From the NCBI RefSeq assembly GCF_004361915.1, contig NZ_SNWP01000013.1:62001-126000 (forward strand): a DNA stretch of 64,000 nt, read 5' to 3'. The position numbers were made by a program, and so were the translations under genes. Origin of the DNA: Sediminibacterium goheungense (GTDB lineage: Bacteria > Bacteroidota > Bacteroidia > Chitinophagales > Chitinophagaceae). Under the pieces are notes generated by a model, which was not told the origin of the DNA, did not search any database, and saw only the letters and a list, made by a program, of their open reading frames with translations. Every line of letters starts with the position of its first letter. Position 1 is the stretch's first letter. This document shows positions 1 to 8,578 of the stretch, one piece after another.

Positions 1-1
1 C

Positions 2-1660
2 AACTCCCTGGCGGCTACTGTTGATGGCAATTATCACAGTGCCAGAAGATTACCTGAATTAACCAGCAGGCCAGTAGAACGCATAGAAAATGCAAAGTTC
101 AGTGGTGTTGAAGGAATCGCCTCTCTGAACGACTTCTTAAGCAATGCAGAAAAATATAGCCTCAAATATGTCTTCAGCAACGACCGTTATTATGATCCCC
201 TTTTGTATTACAGCGGCTGGAACAGAACCATCCGACTCGAAAATGGAATCATGGTATGGGAAAAAGGTAATATTTCTACCATACAACCTATTCAACCCAA
301 AGTGCTTCATCCCTTGCTGAAAAAAGCCTGGGGAATTTTTCCACTAAGCAGTCTGGTCCTTGCTTTCCTGCTTACCCTTTGGTATTTAAAGAGAATAAAG
401 GAAAAGGATTACACAGCTACTGTTCCAGAAAGTTCAGATCAACTTCCGGTTACCATCACCTATCTCTCATCTTTATTACCCCTGGTTTTCTCCACATCCT
501 TTTTAATCAATCAGGTATATGAACTGCTGCTGGTAAAAGAACAGGATACACCTAAAAATGCTATCGTTAACTATTACAACCATCTCGACTTCCAAAGATT
601 TGAGAAAGCATTTCATTTTTTTGAACCCAGTCCTACCTATCCGCTGGATCAATACCTTCTTGAAAAATCTGTAACAGACGGAGGTCTTTTACCTTCCTAT
701 GCAAAACTCGACAGTATCCATACCAGAGAATTATTCCGAAGTAAGGATGCTGCCAGGATACAGGTCTATACACGGTGGCGCACTTCACTTGGATTTCGTG
801 AAAAAAAAGACACCATGCAACTGATCAGGCAGGAAAGAAAATGGTACCTACTTCCACCCTACTATACCCCTGAAATACCTGAAGAACAGGTGCGCAGCTA
901 TACGTATACCCTCTTTAAGCGACAGGGAAAAAGAGTGATCAGCAGCTTTCCCACTGTTAAGGACGACAGGGTAAAAAAACCTTTTGCCGTATTCCGACAG
1001 GTAAACCTTATCAGAAACGGAAATGCCAATTTTATAACGGGCGAACTACTGAATGCAGATGATGTACCGGTTAACCTGGCTTTAAGGGTTCAGGTGCTGT
1101 TTAAAGATAACAGCAGCAGAACCTATTATCCGGGTACCCATTTTCAATACAACCTTGCTCCGAAAGCCAGTACTTTTTTCCAGGTAGATATTGACAACTC
1201 CCGCTTACTCGATTCACTGCAAATCCGTTCGGTATCTGTGTATTGTGATACGGATATAAGTGAAAGGGGGTATATACACGGCGGCACGCCCGGTTATTCC
1301 GTTACGGCCTTGAAAAATAATCGTGTACAGATACATACCAGTTTGTACAATGAATTACCCACCGAAATCAATATACCGGGTGTATTGGTTGCTGAGAAAG
1401 ACAGGCAGGGCACTATCTGGCAAACCAAACTGCTATTACATGAAAAGTCGGCCAGAAGCGGGTTGCATCTGAGCTTTACACATGAACTGGAAAAAATTCA
1501 GCAGAAGGCACTAAGAATACAGCAGATACCTATCACCATATTTATCAATGGACAACTAAGAAAGATACTGCCTTTACAAACAGATAACAGCGCCAATAAC
1601 TCCCAGGGTATCGCACTGATTTCCCATTGTTTTATTAGCCAGGAAATTTACCTGCAATGA
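2..1660 (+). CDS. Polytopic membrane protein, C-terminal part (5' end lies outside the window)
   Basis: The frame is open from the first complete codon at base 2, so the gene enters from the left and its start is not visible. The first ~110 visible residues (YHSARRLPEL, YYDPLLYYSGW) read like the extracytoplasmic loop that ends GT-C or PTPS-related membrane proteins. Two hydrophobic segments follow, around FPLSSLVLAFLLTLWYL and around YLSSLLPLVFSTSFL. Between the second segment and the end lie about 380 soluble residues, starting with a stretch that looks NTF2-like (NYYNHLDFQRFEKAFHFF to RKWYLLPPY). The stop overlaps the next start by 4 bases (ATGA), so the three genes here are almost certainly co-translated. 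The family assignment is inference only; the enzymatic role is unknown. Confidence 0.6.
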   Translation, partial: NSLAATVDGNYHSARRLPELTSRPVERIENAKFSGVEGIASLNDFLSNAEKYSLKYVFSNDRYYDPLLYYSGWNRTIRLENGIMVWEKGNISTIQPIQPKVLHPLLKKAWGIFPLSSLVLAFLLTLWYLKRIKEKDYTATVPESSDQLPVTITYLSSLLPLVFSTSFLINQVYELLLVKEQDTPKNAIVNYYNHLDFQRFEKAFHFFEPSPTYPLDQYLLEKSVTDGGLLPSYAKLDSIHTRELFRSKDAARIQVYTRWRTSLGFREKKDTMQLIRQERKWYLLPPYYTPEIPEEQVRSYTYTLFKRQGKRVISSFPTVKDDRVKKPFAVFRQVNLIRNGNANFITGELLNADDVPVNLALRVQVLFKDNSSRTYYPGTHFQYNLAPKASTFFQVDIDNSRLLDSLQIRSVSVYCDTDISERGYIHGGTPGYSVTALKNNRVQIHTSLYNELPTEINIPGVLVAEKDRQGTIWQTKLLLHEKSARSGLHLSFTHELEKIQQKALRIQQIPITIFINGQLRKILPLQTDNSANNSQGIALISHCFISQEIYLQ

Positions 1661-2493
1661 CAAAGAAAACCATCTATTACAGTATCCTCTTCTTTTTCTT
1701 TTTTGCCTGCACCAAAAAGAAAATAACAGCACCTGTATGGTTAGATCATACCGGCATGATTACGATGCCGACCGATACTTTATTTTTCTCTTCTCCTGTA
1801 AAAGATAAGTGGAAGGCCAGTTTATTAAGTTTTGTGCAACCGGTTCAGTTAGAAGTAATACCGGGTTCTGAAGGTTTTATCGTATATCTGAAAGAAAGAA
1901 CAGGTATTACTGAAGGCCCTGCACATTTAGTATTACAAAATGAAAAAACAGTTTTCTTTTTTCCCATACAGTTGCGTAATAGTTCACCGGGTTTGATTAC
2001 AGAGAAAGACTATCGCTCCCCTAAAACTGTAAACCCCGATTCGGCCCTGCATCAGCATCGTATGTTATACACAACCGACCAGTGGAGAAACCTTAGGCCA
2101 TTGCATAAGTCTACACAATTCTTTACAGAAAATATACTGGAGCTTACTAGCCAAACCGGCACTTATACTGCACAAAAAAATAATCCGGTAACTGCATTTT
2201 ATGTACAGGCAGGCTCAGTACAAAAAATACAGTTGCATGCAAGTTATCAGGCATCAGACAATAGTTATACAGTAGTAACTGAGCTGCTGAAAGATGTTCA
2301 TGATAACACCGTTGCCAATGGTACCAATGTGGTATTTTCTTACTGGAACAAAACGATGGTTTATAAAATGGAATCCTTAACCATCGATGGAAAAGCATCT
2401 GTAAAAATACCGGCTTTAGCAGATGGTTATTTCATTACTGCCACGATTGGGCAATATTCATCACACACCATTACTGTGCGTAAACCATCATGA
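1657..2493 (+). CDS. Lipoprotein with a C-terminal bacterial Ig-like (Big_1-type) domain, function unknown
   Basis: The first 18 residues are a lipoprotein signal ending in the lipobox FFAC, with Cys18 as the lipidated residue followed by TKKK. The start overlaps the upstream stop and the stop overlaps the next start, both as ATGA, so this is the middle gene of a coupled operon. The last ~80 residues carry the pattern of invasin/intimin-type Ig domains (LLKDVHDNTVANGTNVVFS, then a GYFITATIG strand). The central ~160 residues match nothing I recognise. It probably sits in the outer or inner membrane facing the periplasm and works with the membrane protein encoded upstream. Function unknown. 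Confidence 0.7.
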   Translation: MTKKTIYYSILFFFFFACTKKKITAPVWLDHTGMITMPTDTLFFSSPVKDKWKASLLSFVQPVQLEVIPGSEGFIVYLKERTGITEGPAHLVLQNEKTVFFFPIQLRNSSPGLITEKDYRSPKTVNPDSALHQHRMLYTTDQWRNLRPLHKSTQFFTENILELTSQTGTYTAQKNNPVTAFYVQAGSVQKIQLHASYQASDNSYTVVTELLKDVHDNTVANGTNVVFSYWNKTMVYKMESLTIDGKASVKIPALADGYFITATIGQYSSHTITVRKPS

Positions 2494-3029
2494 GAATACT
2501 TTTTACATTCATCGTACTGATTATTGTAACACTCTTTGTATTAAAGGGAAGCAGGAACGACCGTAATGGCGAGTTACCCGTTTTTATGCGCACCGATCTG
2601 ATCGCAGAAAATCATCAAACAAAAATAGAGGTACAGTTTCATTCCCTCTATCAACCCGATTCCTTTCAACTGGCCATGCTGAAAAAAGATTATAGTAATA
2701 TATGGGCCCATCTCAACCATCTTTATGAAACCAATGATGTAGAAGCAGGAAAAGAATATTATACGGAAGACTGGTTCAAACAAATAACAGGGCATTACAG
2801 CGGCAAAACAACATCACCTGTACGCAGAGCAGATCTGCAACATGAACTTCATATTCAAAACTGGTCGGAAGATGGACTGGTTTGCTCGCTCATAGACAGT
2901 AACCTGGTTCTTAGCTATCACTTTCCGAATGAAAAGCAGGTAAGAACGGAAAAAATACAGCTTGCGGTGGCACTTTTATTCCAGGGTGATCATTGGCGGG
3001 TAGATGCCATACGGGTTCTGAAGCCCTGA
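2490..3029 (+). CDS. Small membrane-anchored protein, possibly NTF2-like
   Basis: A 179-residue protein with an N-terminal hydrophobic segment (RILFTFIVLIIVTLFVLKG) that is probably an uncleaved anchor, followed by ~155 extracytoplasmic residues. The ending (LLFQGDHWRVDAIRVL) has the last-strand look of NTF2/SnoaL-like folds, as does part of the first protein of this operon, so the two could be related; this is inference. The start overlaps the preceding stop by four bases. It is the last gene of the operon, and a weak hairpin follows the stop. I do not recognise a specific family. Confidence 0.65.
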   Translation: MRILFTFIVLIIVTLFVLKGSRNDRNGELPVFMRTDLIAENHQTKIEVQFHSLYQPDSFQLAMLKKDYSNIWAHLNHLYETNDVEAGKEYYTEDWFKQITGHYSGKTTSPVRRADLQHELHIQNWSEDGLVCSLIDSNLVLSYHFPNEKQVRTEKIQLAVALLFQGDHWRVDAIRVLKP

Positions 3030-3047
3030 ATTCCAGATACCGGAATT
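3029..3047 (+). terminator. Weak hairpin after the first operon
   Basis: A 6-bp stem (AATTCC / GGAATT) with a 7-base loop overlaps the stop codon and is followed by a short T run. It is too weak to be called with confidence as an intrinsic terminator. Confidence 0.25.
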
Positions 3048-3164
3048 TTACTGATTTTATCCAGATTTTGGATTTCAATAAAAATTTCGGCACGCATAAC
3101 TAATTGATAATTAATTAAATAAAAACTGGCAGCTTAATTGAAATGCTATTGAAAATTGTAAATC

Positions 3165-4391
3165 ATGAAAATAGCATTCGTTTCCCCTTTTCCGCCAAGC
3201 CAGGTAACGCTTAATGAATATGGTTACCACCTGATCAGGAGTTTTACGGGTAAAAAAGAAGTTGAAGCCATACAGGTTCTTACCAATCATTTACCAGACA
3301 ATACAGCTTATAACCGTTATGCAACAGAAGGAATAGAAATGATTCCATGCTGGACCTTTAATAGCTGGTTCAGTGCATTTCAGATTACAAGGCAATTAAA
3401 GAAGCTGAAACCCGATATCGTTATCATGAACTTGCAGTTTATGACATTTGGCGAGGGTAAGATTCCTGCAGCACTGGGTTTGTTAACACCATGGTTCTGC
3501 AAACAAATGGGATTACCCAATATTGTGATACTGCATAATATCACCGAAACCGTTAAGCTGGACACGATTGGTATGGCTGGCAATAAGTGGAAAGAAAAAT
3601 TATTCCTGTGGATCGGAAAACAACTCACTAAATTCATTTTACAAGCCGATCTGGTAGGTCTTACTATTTCACAGTATGTAGATATCATCCGTAAAAAATA
3701 CAAAGCTGATAATGTGGTATTGCTACCCCATGGCAATTTTGAATTACCCCAAAGAACTTATTTACCCGATTATCCGGAGCTGATTAACCTCATGGCATTC
3801 GGAAAATTCGGCACTTATAAAAAAATAGAAGTGCTGTTGGATGCATTGAAACTGTTACAAAAAAAGTATCCCCTTCAATCATTCAAAGTCACAATAGCCG
3901 GTACAGATAACCCCAATGTAAAAGGATACCTGAGCAGTGTAAAAGAACGGTACAGCGATCTTGGCAATATTGAATTTACGGGTTATGTACCTGAGGAAAA
4001 CGTTGAAGCCATTTTTAAAGCTGCCACATTCGTCATCTTCCCCTATACAACTACAACAGGCAGTTCGGGCATTTTACACCAGGCAGGAAGTTATGCACGT
4101 GCCTGTATTCTGCCCAAAATAGATGATTTAAAAAGAGTGGTAGAAGAGGAAGGTTATGGCGGCGCCTATTTTCAAACTGATGATGCACAAAGTATGGCGG
4201 ATGCCATTAGTTACCTGATGGAGCATCCTGAAGAGCGTAAAAAAATTGAATCTATGAATTATGCAGCTGCCAAAGGATTACCCATGAATGAACTGGCCGA
4301 ATGGTACCTGGGGCATGCACAGCAACTCATCAATCAAAAACAACCTACAAGCATTACACATGGTAAAAAATACAATACTGCAATTGCTTAA
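3165..4391 (+). CDS. Glycosyltransferase family 4 protein
   Basis: A 408-residue protein with the two-Rossmann-domain layout of GT-B enzymes. The N-terminal KIAFVSPFPPSQVTLNEYG contributes the acceptor side, and the second half contains LINLMAFGKFGTYKKIEVLL (start of the donor domain), NIEFTGYVPEENVEAIF and the SSGILHQAGSYARACILP segment. In classical GT4 enzymes that last segment holds the E-x7-E motif; here the second Glu position is occupied by His-Gln, so donor handling may be atypical. It is expected to move a sugar from an NDP-sugar to a glycolipid or polysaccharide at the cytoplasmic membrane. A GtrA-like gene starts inside its 3' end, suggesting a joint role in surface glycan modification. 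The acceptor is unknown. Confidence 0.8.
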   Translation: MKIAFVSPFPPSQVTLNEYGYHLIRSFTGKKEVEAIQVLTNHLPDNTAYNRYATEGIEMIPCWTFNSWFSAFQITRQLKKLKPDIVIMNLQFMTFGEGKIPAALGLLTPWFCKQMGLPNIVILHNITETVKLDTIGMAGNKWKEKLFLWIGKQLTKFILQADLVGLTISQYVDIIRKKYKADNVVLLPHGNFELPQRTYLPDYPELINLMAFGKFGTYKKIEVLLDALKLLQKKYPLQSFKVTIAGTDNPNVKGYLSSVKERYSDLGNIEFTGYVPEENVEAIFKAATFVIFPYTTTTGSSGILHQAGSYARACILPKIDDLKRVVEEEGYGGAYFQTDDAQSMADAISYLMEHPEERKKIESMNYAAAKGLPMNELAEWYLGHAQQLINQKQPTSITHGKKYNTAIA

Positions 4392-4827
4392 ACTGGGCTA
4401 TCCTTTGTTTCAAAAGCTGCTACCCTACCAGGTGTACACCTACCTCGCTACGGGTGCACTGAATACCGCTTTGAACATTGGCATATTTATGCTTTGTTAT
4501 CAGCTATTCAATACCAGCATGATAGCTGTTGAAGCTGCTACTGCCATCGCATTACTGCTTACCATACTTTCGGGTTATTGGCTGCAAATGAATTTTGTTT
4601 TTACAGAAAGTGGTTCTGATAAAAAACGGCGGGCCGGGCAGCTCACAAAATATGCACTTGTAGCCATACAAGGGCAACTGAGTGCTTACCTGCTTACCAA
4701 AACCATGATTATCGTACTGCACCTGAATGCATCTTGTGCATACATACTAACCACTGTTTTCATGCTCACTGTTAATTATTTTTTGCAGAAATATTTCACG
4801 TTTAAAAAAGCAAAGCGGTTGAGTTAG
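4360..4827 (+). CDS. GtrA family membrane protein
   Basis: A 155-residue protein with four hydrophobic segments (YLATGALNTALNIGIFMLCY, ATAIALLLTILSGYWLQM, ALVAIQGQLSAYLLT, YILTTVFMLTVNYFLQKYF). The pattern, length, and the FVF...N-Y-F-L-Q-K-Y-F-T-F ending are those of GtrA proteins, which are thought to flip or assist undecaprenyl-phosphate-sugars. I placed the start at the ATG at 4360 because it gives the usual family length; a longer frame opens 72 bases upstream, but its extra residues are low-quality sequence that merely reads through the upstream gene. The start overlaps the GT4 gene by 32 bases, so the pair is translationally coupled and probably acts on one surface glycan. Confidence 0.8.
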   Translation: MVKNTILQLLKLGYPLFQKLLPYQVYTYLATGALNTALNIGIFMLCYQLFNTSMIAVEAATAIALLLTILSGYWLQMNFVFTESGSDKKRRAGQLTKYALVAIQGQLSAYLLTKTMIIVLHLNASCAYILTTVFMLTVNYFLQKYFTFKKAKRLS

Positions 4828-5020
4828 TTAGTATTTCTTTTCCGTACGATTGTCCGGCACTGGGTATTGACAATGATATATGCAGCAGATTGCTGAACAG
4901 TATAATTCCCAATACCACCAAGAATTCATCAGAAAAAGTGTTAACTTGATTCGGGTCAATAATCAGGTCGCATGAAAGGTATTCTAAACGTACTTACATG
5001 GACCCCAACCGAACCACCAC

Positions 5021-5854
5021 ATGGTACTTCATGAATACAAACCCGGCAATCTCATTGCAGCATATATACGTACATTCAGGCTGGTTCATTATAACTGTAA
5101 AGCCGATGGCGCTCTCCCTGCCAAAGCCTATCCACCCAGACCTGAGCATTGCCTCAGTTTTTATGCAAGAGACCCCGAAACCGTTACCTACCAGAACAGC
5201 GGTTTAACTACGGGAAAACTCTCCTCTGTTTTATTCGGGCAACAAACAGAGGTATCGCTACGGTATGTGGGTAATCAGTTTTTACTGATACAGGCAGTCT
5301 TCAAACCCGGTGGACTGTTTCGCCTTACAGGCATTCCTTCCCAGCTCTTAACCAATCAATATATTGATGCATCAACTATTTTCTCAAAAGAAATCAAAGA
5401 TGTTAATGAAAAAATCAATACTGCTGAATCTTTTCAGCAGATGATTCAGGTTGTTGAATCCTTTTTGGTAAGGGAAGCAAAACGGAAAAGCGGTGATATA
5501 CATCCGCTCGATATTGCCACATCTCAACTGTTCCAGCAGGATACCGTTCCCGGTGTGGATGCACTGGCAAAATCGTCCTTTCAGTCTGTACGACATTTTG
5601 AACGCCAGTTCAAATTGCGGATGGGCGTGTCACCTAAATATTACCTGAAAGTAATGCGCTTTGAAAATGCTTTCCGGATGAAAAATAAAAATCCATTTCT
5701 CGACTGGCTCTCCATTGCCATCAACTGCGGTTATTACGACTATCAACACCTGGTGAAAGATTATAAGGATCTGACGGGATTATCGCCAACGCAATTTCAT
5801 GAAATAGATATGCAGGCACCCGAACGCGTATTCGGCGAAGCCGACACTTACTAA
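5021..5854 (+). CDS. AraC-family transcriptional regulator
   Basis: A 277-residue protein: residues ~1-150 form a ligand-sensing domain of the type often seen in Bacteroidota AraC proteins (EYKPGNLIAAYIRTFRLVHY, FKPGGLFRLTGIP), and residues ~165-262 are the double helix-turn-helix (VDALAKSSFQSVRHFERQF, then DWLSIAINCGYYDYQHLVKD and LTGLSPTQF). It is a cytoplasmic DNA-binding protein. The next gene, 70 bases downstream on the same strand, is a Tat-exported cupin, which is the most likely target or partner. An ATG 23 bases upstream is in another frame. The 190-base gap upstream holds the TTGATT...TCAAT half-sites but no clear operator. Confidence 0.85.
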   Translation: MVLHEYKPGNLIAAYIRTFRLVHYNCKADGALPAKAYPPRPEHCLSFYARDPETVTYQNSGLTTGKLSSVLFGQQTEVSLRYVGNQFLLIQAVFKPGGLFRLTGIPSQLLTNQYIDASTIFSKEIKDVNEKINTAESFQQMIQVVESFLVREAKRKSGDIHPLDIATSQLFQQDTVPGVDALAKSSFQSVRHFERQFKLRMGVSPKYYLKVMRFENAFRMKNKNPFLDWLSIAINCGYYDYQHLVKDYKDLTGLSPTQFHEIDMQAPERVFGEADTY

Positions 5855-5924
5855 AAAGTCGCTTTTTTACCACTAACCATCCGGGGGGTACATTTTCCTT
5901 TGCACGAAACCTTATACCTTTTAT

Positions 5925-6479
5925 ATGCAAAGAAGAAAATTCATTACCGCAACTGCTGCATCGCTGCCAGCCATTGTTTATGGGCAGTCTTCAGAAGCTC
6001 CTGAAAGCAGAACAGACAAAGGATTTGTGGTAAAAGCCCATGAAAGCAGATTCAATGAAACCACGCTTTTGTTTGGAGGCAGTAGCCCCAATGATATCAA
6101 AGTATCGGCCAAAGATACTGGTGGCAACCTCAGCATTTTTGAGTATACCGGTAAAGTAAAAGGAGGTCCACCGTTACATGTACATGAGAAGCAGGATGAA
6201 ATATTTTTTATTGTAGAAGGAACTTTTACGTTTAAAGTGGGTGACACCATACATCATCTTAGTCAGGGTGATACCATTTTTCTACCGCGGAAAGTGCCAC
6301 ATACCTTCTCACAAAGTTCCGGTCAGGGAAAAATGTATTTTATGTTTCAACCATCGGGCAAAATGGAGGATTTTTTCAGGAAACTATCTGCTTTTAAAGG
6401 AGAACCCTCCCCTGAAGAAGGAGCAGCTTTGTTTTTGGCACATGAAATGAAAGTAGTAGGGCCACCATTAGAACTTTGA
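5925..6479 (+). CDS. Tat-exported cupin-domain protein
   Basis: A 184-residue protein starting with a twin-arginine signal (RRKFITATAASLPA). The single cupin barrel shows motif 1 with His85, His87 and Glu92 and motif 2 with PRKVPHTF (His126), so a metal site is complete. Sequences of this kind are often labelled quercetin-2,3-dioxygenase-like, but the real substrate is not predictable. A signal with paired arginines suits a folded metal protein exported to the periplasm. It follows an AraC regulator by 70 bases and is probably controlled by it. A strong hairpin separates it from the convergent gene. Confidence 0.8.
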   Translation: MQRRKFITATAASLPAIVYGQSSEAPESRTDKGFVVKAHESRFNETTLLFGGSSPNDIKVSAKDTGGNLSIFEYTGKVKGGPPLHVHEKQDEIFFIVEGTFTFKVGDTIHHLSQGDTIFLPRKVPHTFSQSSGQGKMYFMFQPSGKMEDFFRKLSAFKGEPSPEEGAALFLAHEMKVVGPPLEL

Positions 6480-6564
6480 TGGGTACTACGCTTTCCTTTC
6501 TGAAAACAGATGAAAGGGCCCTCATTTTTTATAGACACAAACAATGTTTTCAACAGACATGCAC

Positions 6565-6600
6565 CTGATACTGATATCTGCCAACTGATATCAGTATCAG
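6565..6600. terminator. Bidirectional intrinsic terminator (14-bp perfect stem)
   Basis: CTGATACTGATATC pairs perfectly with GATATCAGTATCAG across an 8-base loop. It lies between the convergent cupin gene and the TPR/barrel gene, four bases from the latter's stop codon, and ends in CTTTT on the plus strand. Confidence 0.7.
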
Positions 6601-6603
6601 CTT

Positions 6604-8223
6604 TTACCATCTGAACAATACCCTTGCTGTGTACCAGTTAAACTGGTAGCCGGTGCCATTGGCTGCCGCAACTGTGCTGGTCTGGTATTTGAGTGTGGCT
6701 TCCAGTTGTTGCAACCTGATGCCGATTTCTGTTTGCAAGCGCAGCGATGGTTCCCATTTACCCGATTCAATTTTTTGCATACCGGCTGCTGCCTGCATTT
6801 GACAGTAAAATTTACTTAAACCGGGCAAAGCCGTGCTATAGTCAGCAAAAATTTCGGTATTCATATACCGGTTGGGTGAGAAATAGGTTTTAATACTACT
6901 GTCTGCATAATGAAGGGCTGAAAAATTAATACCTGCCTTCAAGGTAGGCTCCGTTCTTAATAAGCGGTAAACCGAACCAAAAAACTGAACCCTTTTATTG
7001 CGATCGGTTAAAATACCCACAGCACCCTGACTATAAAAACCGGTCTTACCATCGAGCATAATATGCGTGAGATAACCCAAACTATGATTGCGTATATTTT
7101 TTCCTAACAGAGAAGGCGTAAAATTTAAGATATCAGAACTCACCGAGAAGCCTACCATCCTTCTGTCATTCGGCTGATACCGGAAAGTCTGTTGTCCGGT
7201 AATACCTGCAAACTGCTCTCCTGTATGGGTTTGGATGAGCTGCAAATGAATATCTGTTTCCCCGGTCCAGGCACGGCTCCATCTTTCATCTGCTCTTACA
7301 TGTGCAAACTGTGTGCTGGTTTTTTCACCCGCTTTTGAAGTAAGTGTAACATAACCGGCACTGGCTCTTAAGCGGTATTTTTTATTTTCAGACTGCTGCC
7401 ACCAGATACTGTTTTCTATCCGGGTATTCCCGGCTATATCATTAAAATACACCATTTCGGTACCAGCATTTTGCTGTTGCATGGCTTTTAGTTTATTCGT
7501 GTAGGATTTATATTCATTTTCTGAAAAAAGTCCTTTCGCCTTTAACATGGTTGCAGATGATTGATCTACCTCCTTTTTACCCAATAATACTTCCGCATAT
7601 TCCTGCACATAATATTTGTCGGGATAGGTTTTCACCAGACTATCATAATACTTCAACCCTTCCTGATACTGACCACTGGTGGTAAACAGTCTTGCTTTTA
7701 ATACCAATTTTTGTGCATTGGAAAGCAAAGAGTCCTGTTGTTCCAGGAACGAACCTGCTTCTTTGGTTTTGATATTCCACAAAAGCGCATTGAAATAATT
7801 GATAATCGCCGATTTGTTGGCTGGATCATTTATCCAGGCTTTTTCTGCATAACCCAGTGCCTTTGCAGGCTGGTGATTCATAAACAGTGCATACGATAAA
7901 TTAATACGGGCTATCGTTGTTTCAAATGCTAAGGGCAGCAGTTGTTTATATACAGTTACTGCATCAGCAAAACGTCTTGCCTGTAATAACAGATCACCTT
8001 TGAATAACAGTATGGGCGCATCTGCCGGTTGATGAACCAGGATGGAATCCAGTTGTTGCACGGCTGCACTGAATTGCTCATCACGCCTTAATAAGGCCGC
8101 TTTTTGTATATATTTTTCCCTCACTTCAGTATTCATTGAAGCGGTTATCATATTATTTTGAGCCATACTATTTTGAGCAAAAAGCAGCACAAAAAGGGTC
8201 AATAAAAAAGATACTGTTTTCAT
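6604..8223 (-). CDS. TPR protein with C-terminal YaiO-type outer-membrane beta-barrel
   Basis: About 539 residues. After a signal peptide (SFLLTLFVLLFAQNSMAQ) comes a block of tetratricopeptide-like repeats (residues ~35-240, for example PILLFKGDLLLQARRFADAV). The last ~290 residues consist of alternating short strands ending in TARVLFRW with a terminal aromatic, as in outer-membrane barrels of the YaiO family. The start is the ATG 12 bases into the frame; the longer alternative begins with TTG. It is the last gene of a four-gene operon with a receiver, a DUF4184 protein and a STAS protein, spaced 12 bases from the STAS stop. It is probably the envelope-side output of that group, perhaps in polysaccharide export; this is inference. 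Confidence 0.75.
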   Translation of the reverse strand: MKTVSFLLTLFVLLFAQNSMAQNNMITASMNTEVREKYIQKAALLRRDEQFSAAVQQLDSILVHQPADAPILLFKGDLLLQARRFADAVTVYKQLLPLAFETTIARINLSYALFMNHQPAKALGYAEKAWINDPANKSAIINYFNALLWNIKTKEAGSFLEQQDSLLSNAQKLVLKARLFTTSGQYQEGLKYYDSLVKTYPDKYYVQEYAEVLLGKKEVDQSSATMLKAKGLFSENEYKSYTNKLKAMQQQNAGTEMVYFNDIAGNTRIENSIWWQQSENKKYRLRASAGYVTLTSKAGEKTSTQFAHVRADERWSRAWTGETDIHLQLIQTHTGEQFAGITGQQTFRYQPNDRRMVGFSVSSDILNFTPSLLGKNIRNHSLGYLTHIMLDGKTGFYSQGAVGILTDRNKRVQFFGSVYRLLRTEPTLKAGINFSALHYADSSIKTYFSPNRYMNTEIFADYSTALPGLSKFYCQMQAAAGMQKIESGKWEPSLRLQTEIGIRLQQLEATLKYQTSTVAAANGTGYQFNWYTARVLFRW

Positions 8224-8235
8224 GGTAATAATCAA

Positions 8236-8577
8236 TTAGGCAGATGCAGGAATAATGGCTACTTCAACAAAACGGTCGAGACCGGTTGTTTGCACCCAAC
8301 GTTGTACAATAGAATTCTCTTTATAAGCCAGCACTATTTTTTTACCGGTACGTTGCAGCAAATAATGTGCATGAATAATTTCATTGATACCGGAAATATC
8401 TACTTCCTGGACATACTTGGTATCGATATAGATTTTTTCAAAATCAGTTTCAGCAAATTCTTTTATCTCATCACGAATGATAGCTGCTTCTTTACCGGTA
8501 AGGCTGTTTAAACTGCCGATACGGAGATTGCCATATTTACTGTTATTGGTTGTAAAATAATAGATACTGATACTCAT
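8236..8577 (-). CDS. STAS-domain protein (anti-sigma-factor-antagonist-like)
   Basis: A 113-residue single STAS domain: strands and helices follow SpoIIAA/RsbV order, with the phosphorylatable-loop motif VDISGINEII (Asp-x-Ser-Gly) and the closing LDRFVEV region. In the known families the serine is phosphorylated by a kinase/anti-sigma protein, switching partners. I set the start at the ATG at 8577; the 21 residues that a longer frame would add come from the neighbouring gene's end. It is one base from the DUF4184 stop and 12 bases from the barrel gene, inside a four-gene operon. No serine kinase is encoded nearby, so its partner must be elsewhere. Confidence 0.85.
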   Translation of the reverse strand: MSISIYYFTTNNSKYGNLRIGSLNSLTGKEAAIIRDEIKEFAETDFEKIYIDTKYVQEVDISGINEIIHAHYLLQRTGKKIVLAYKENSIVQRWVQTTGLDRFVEVAIIPASA

Positions 8578-8578
8578 A

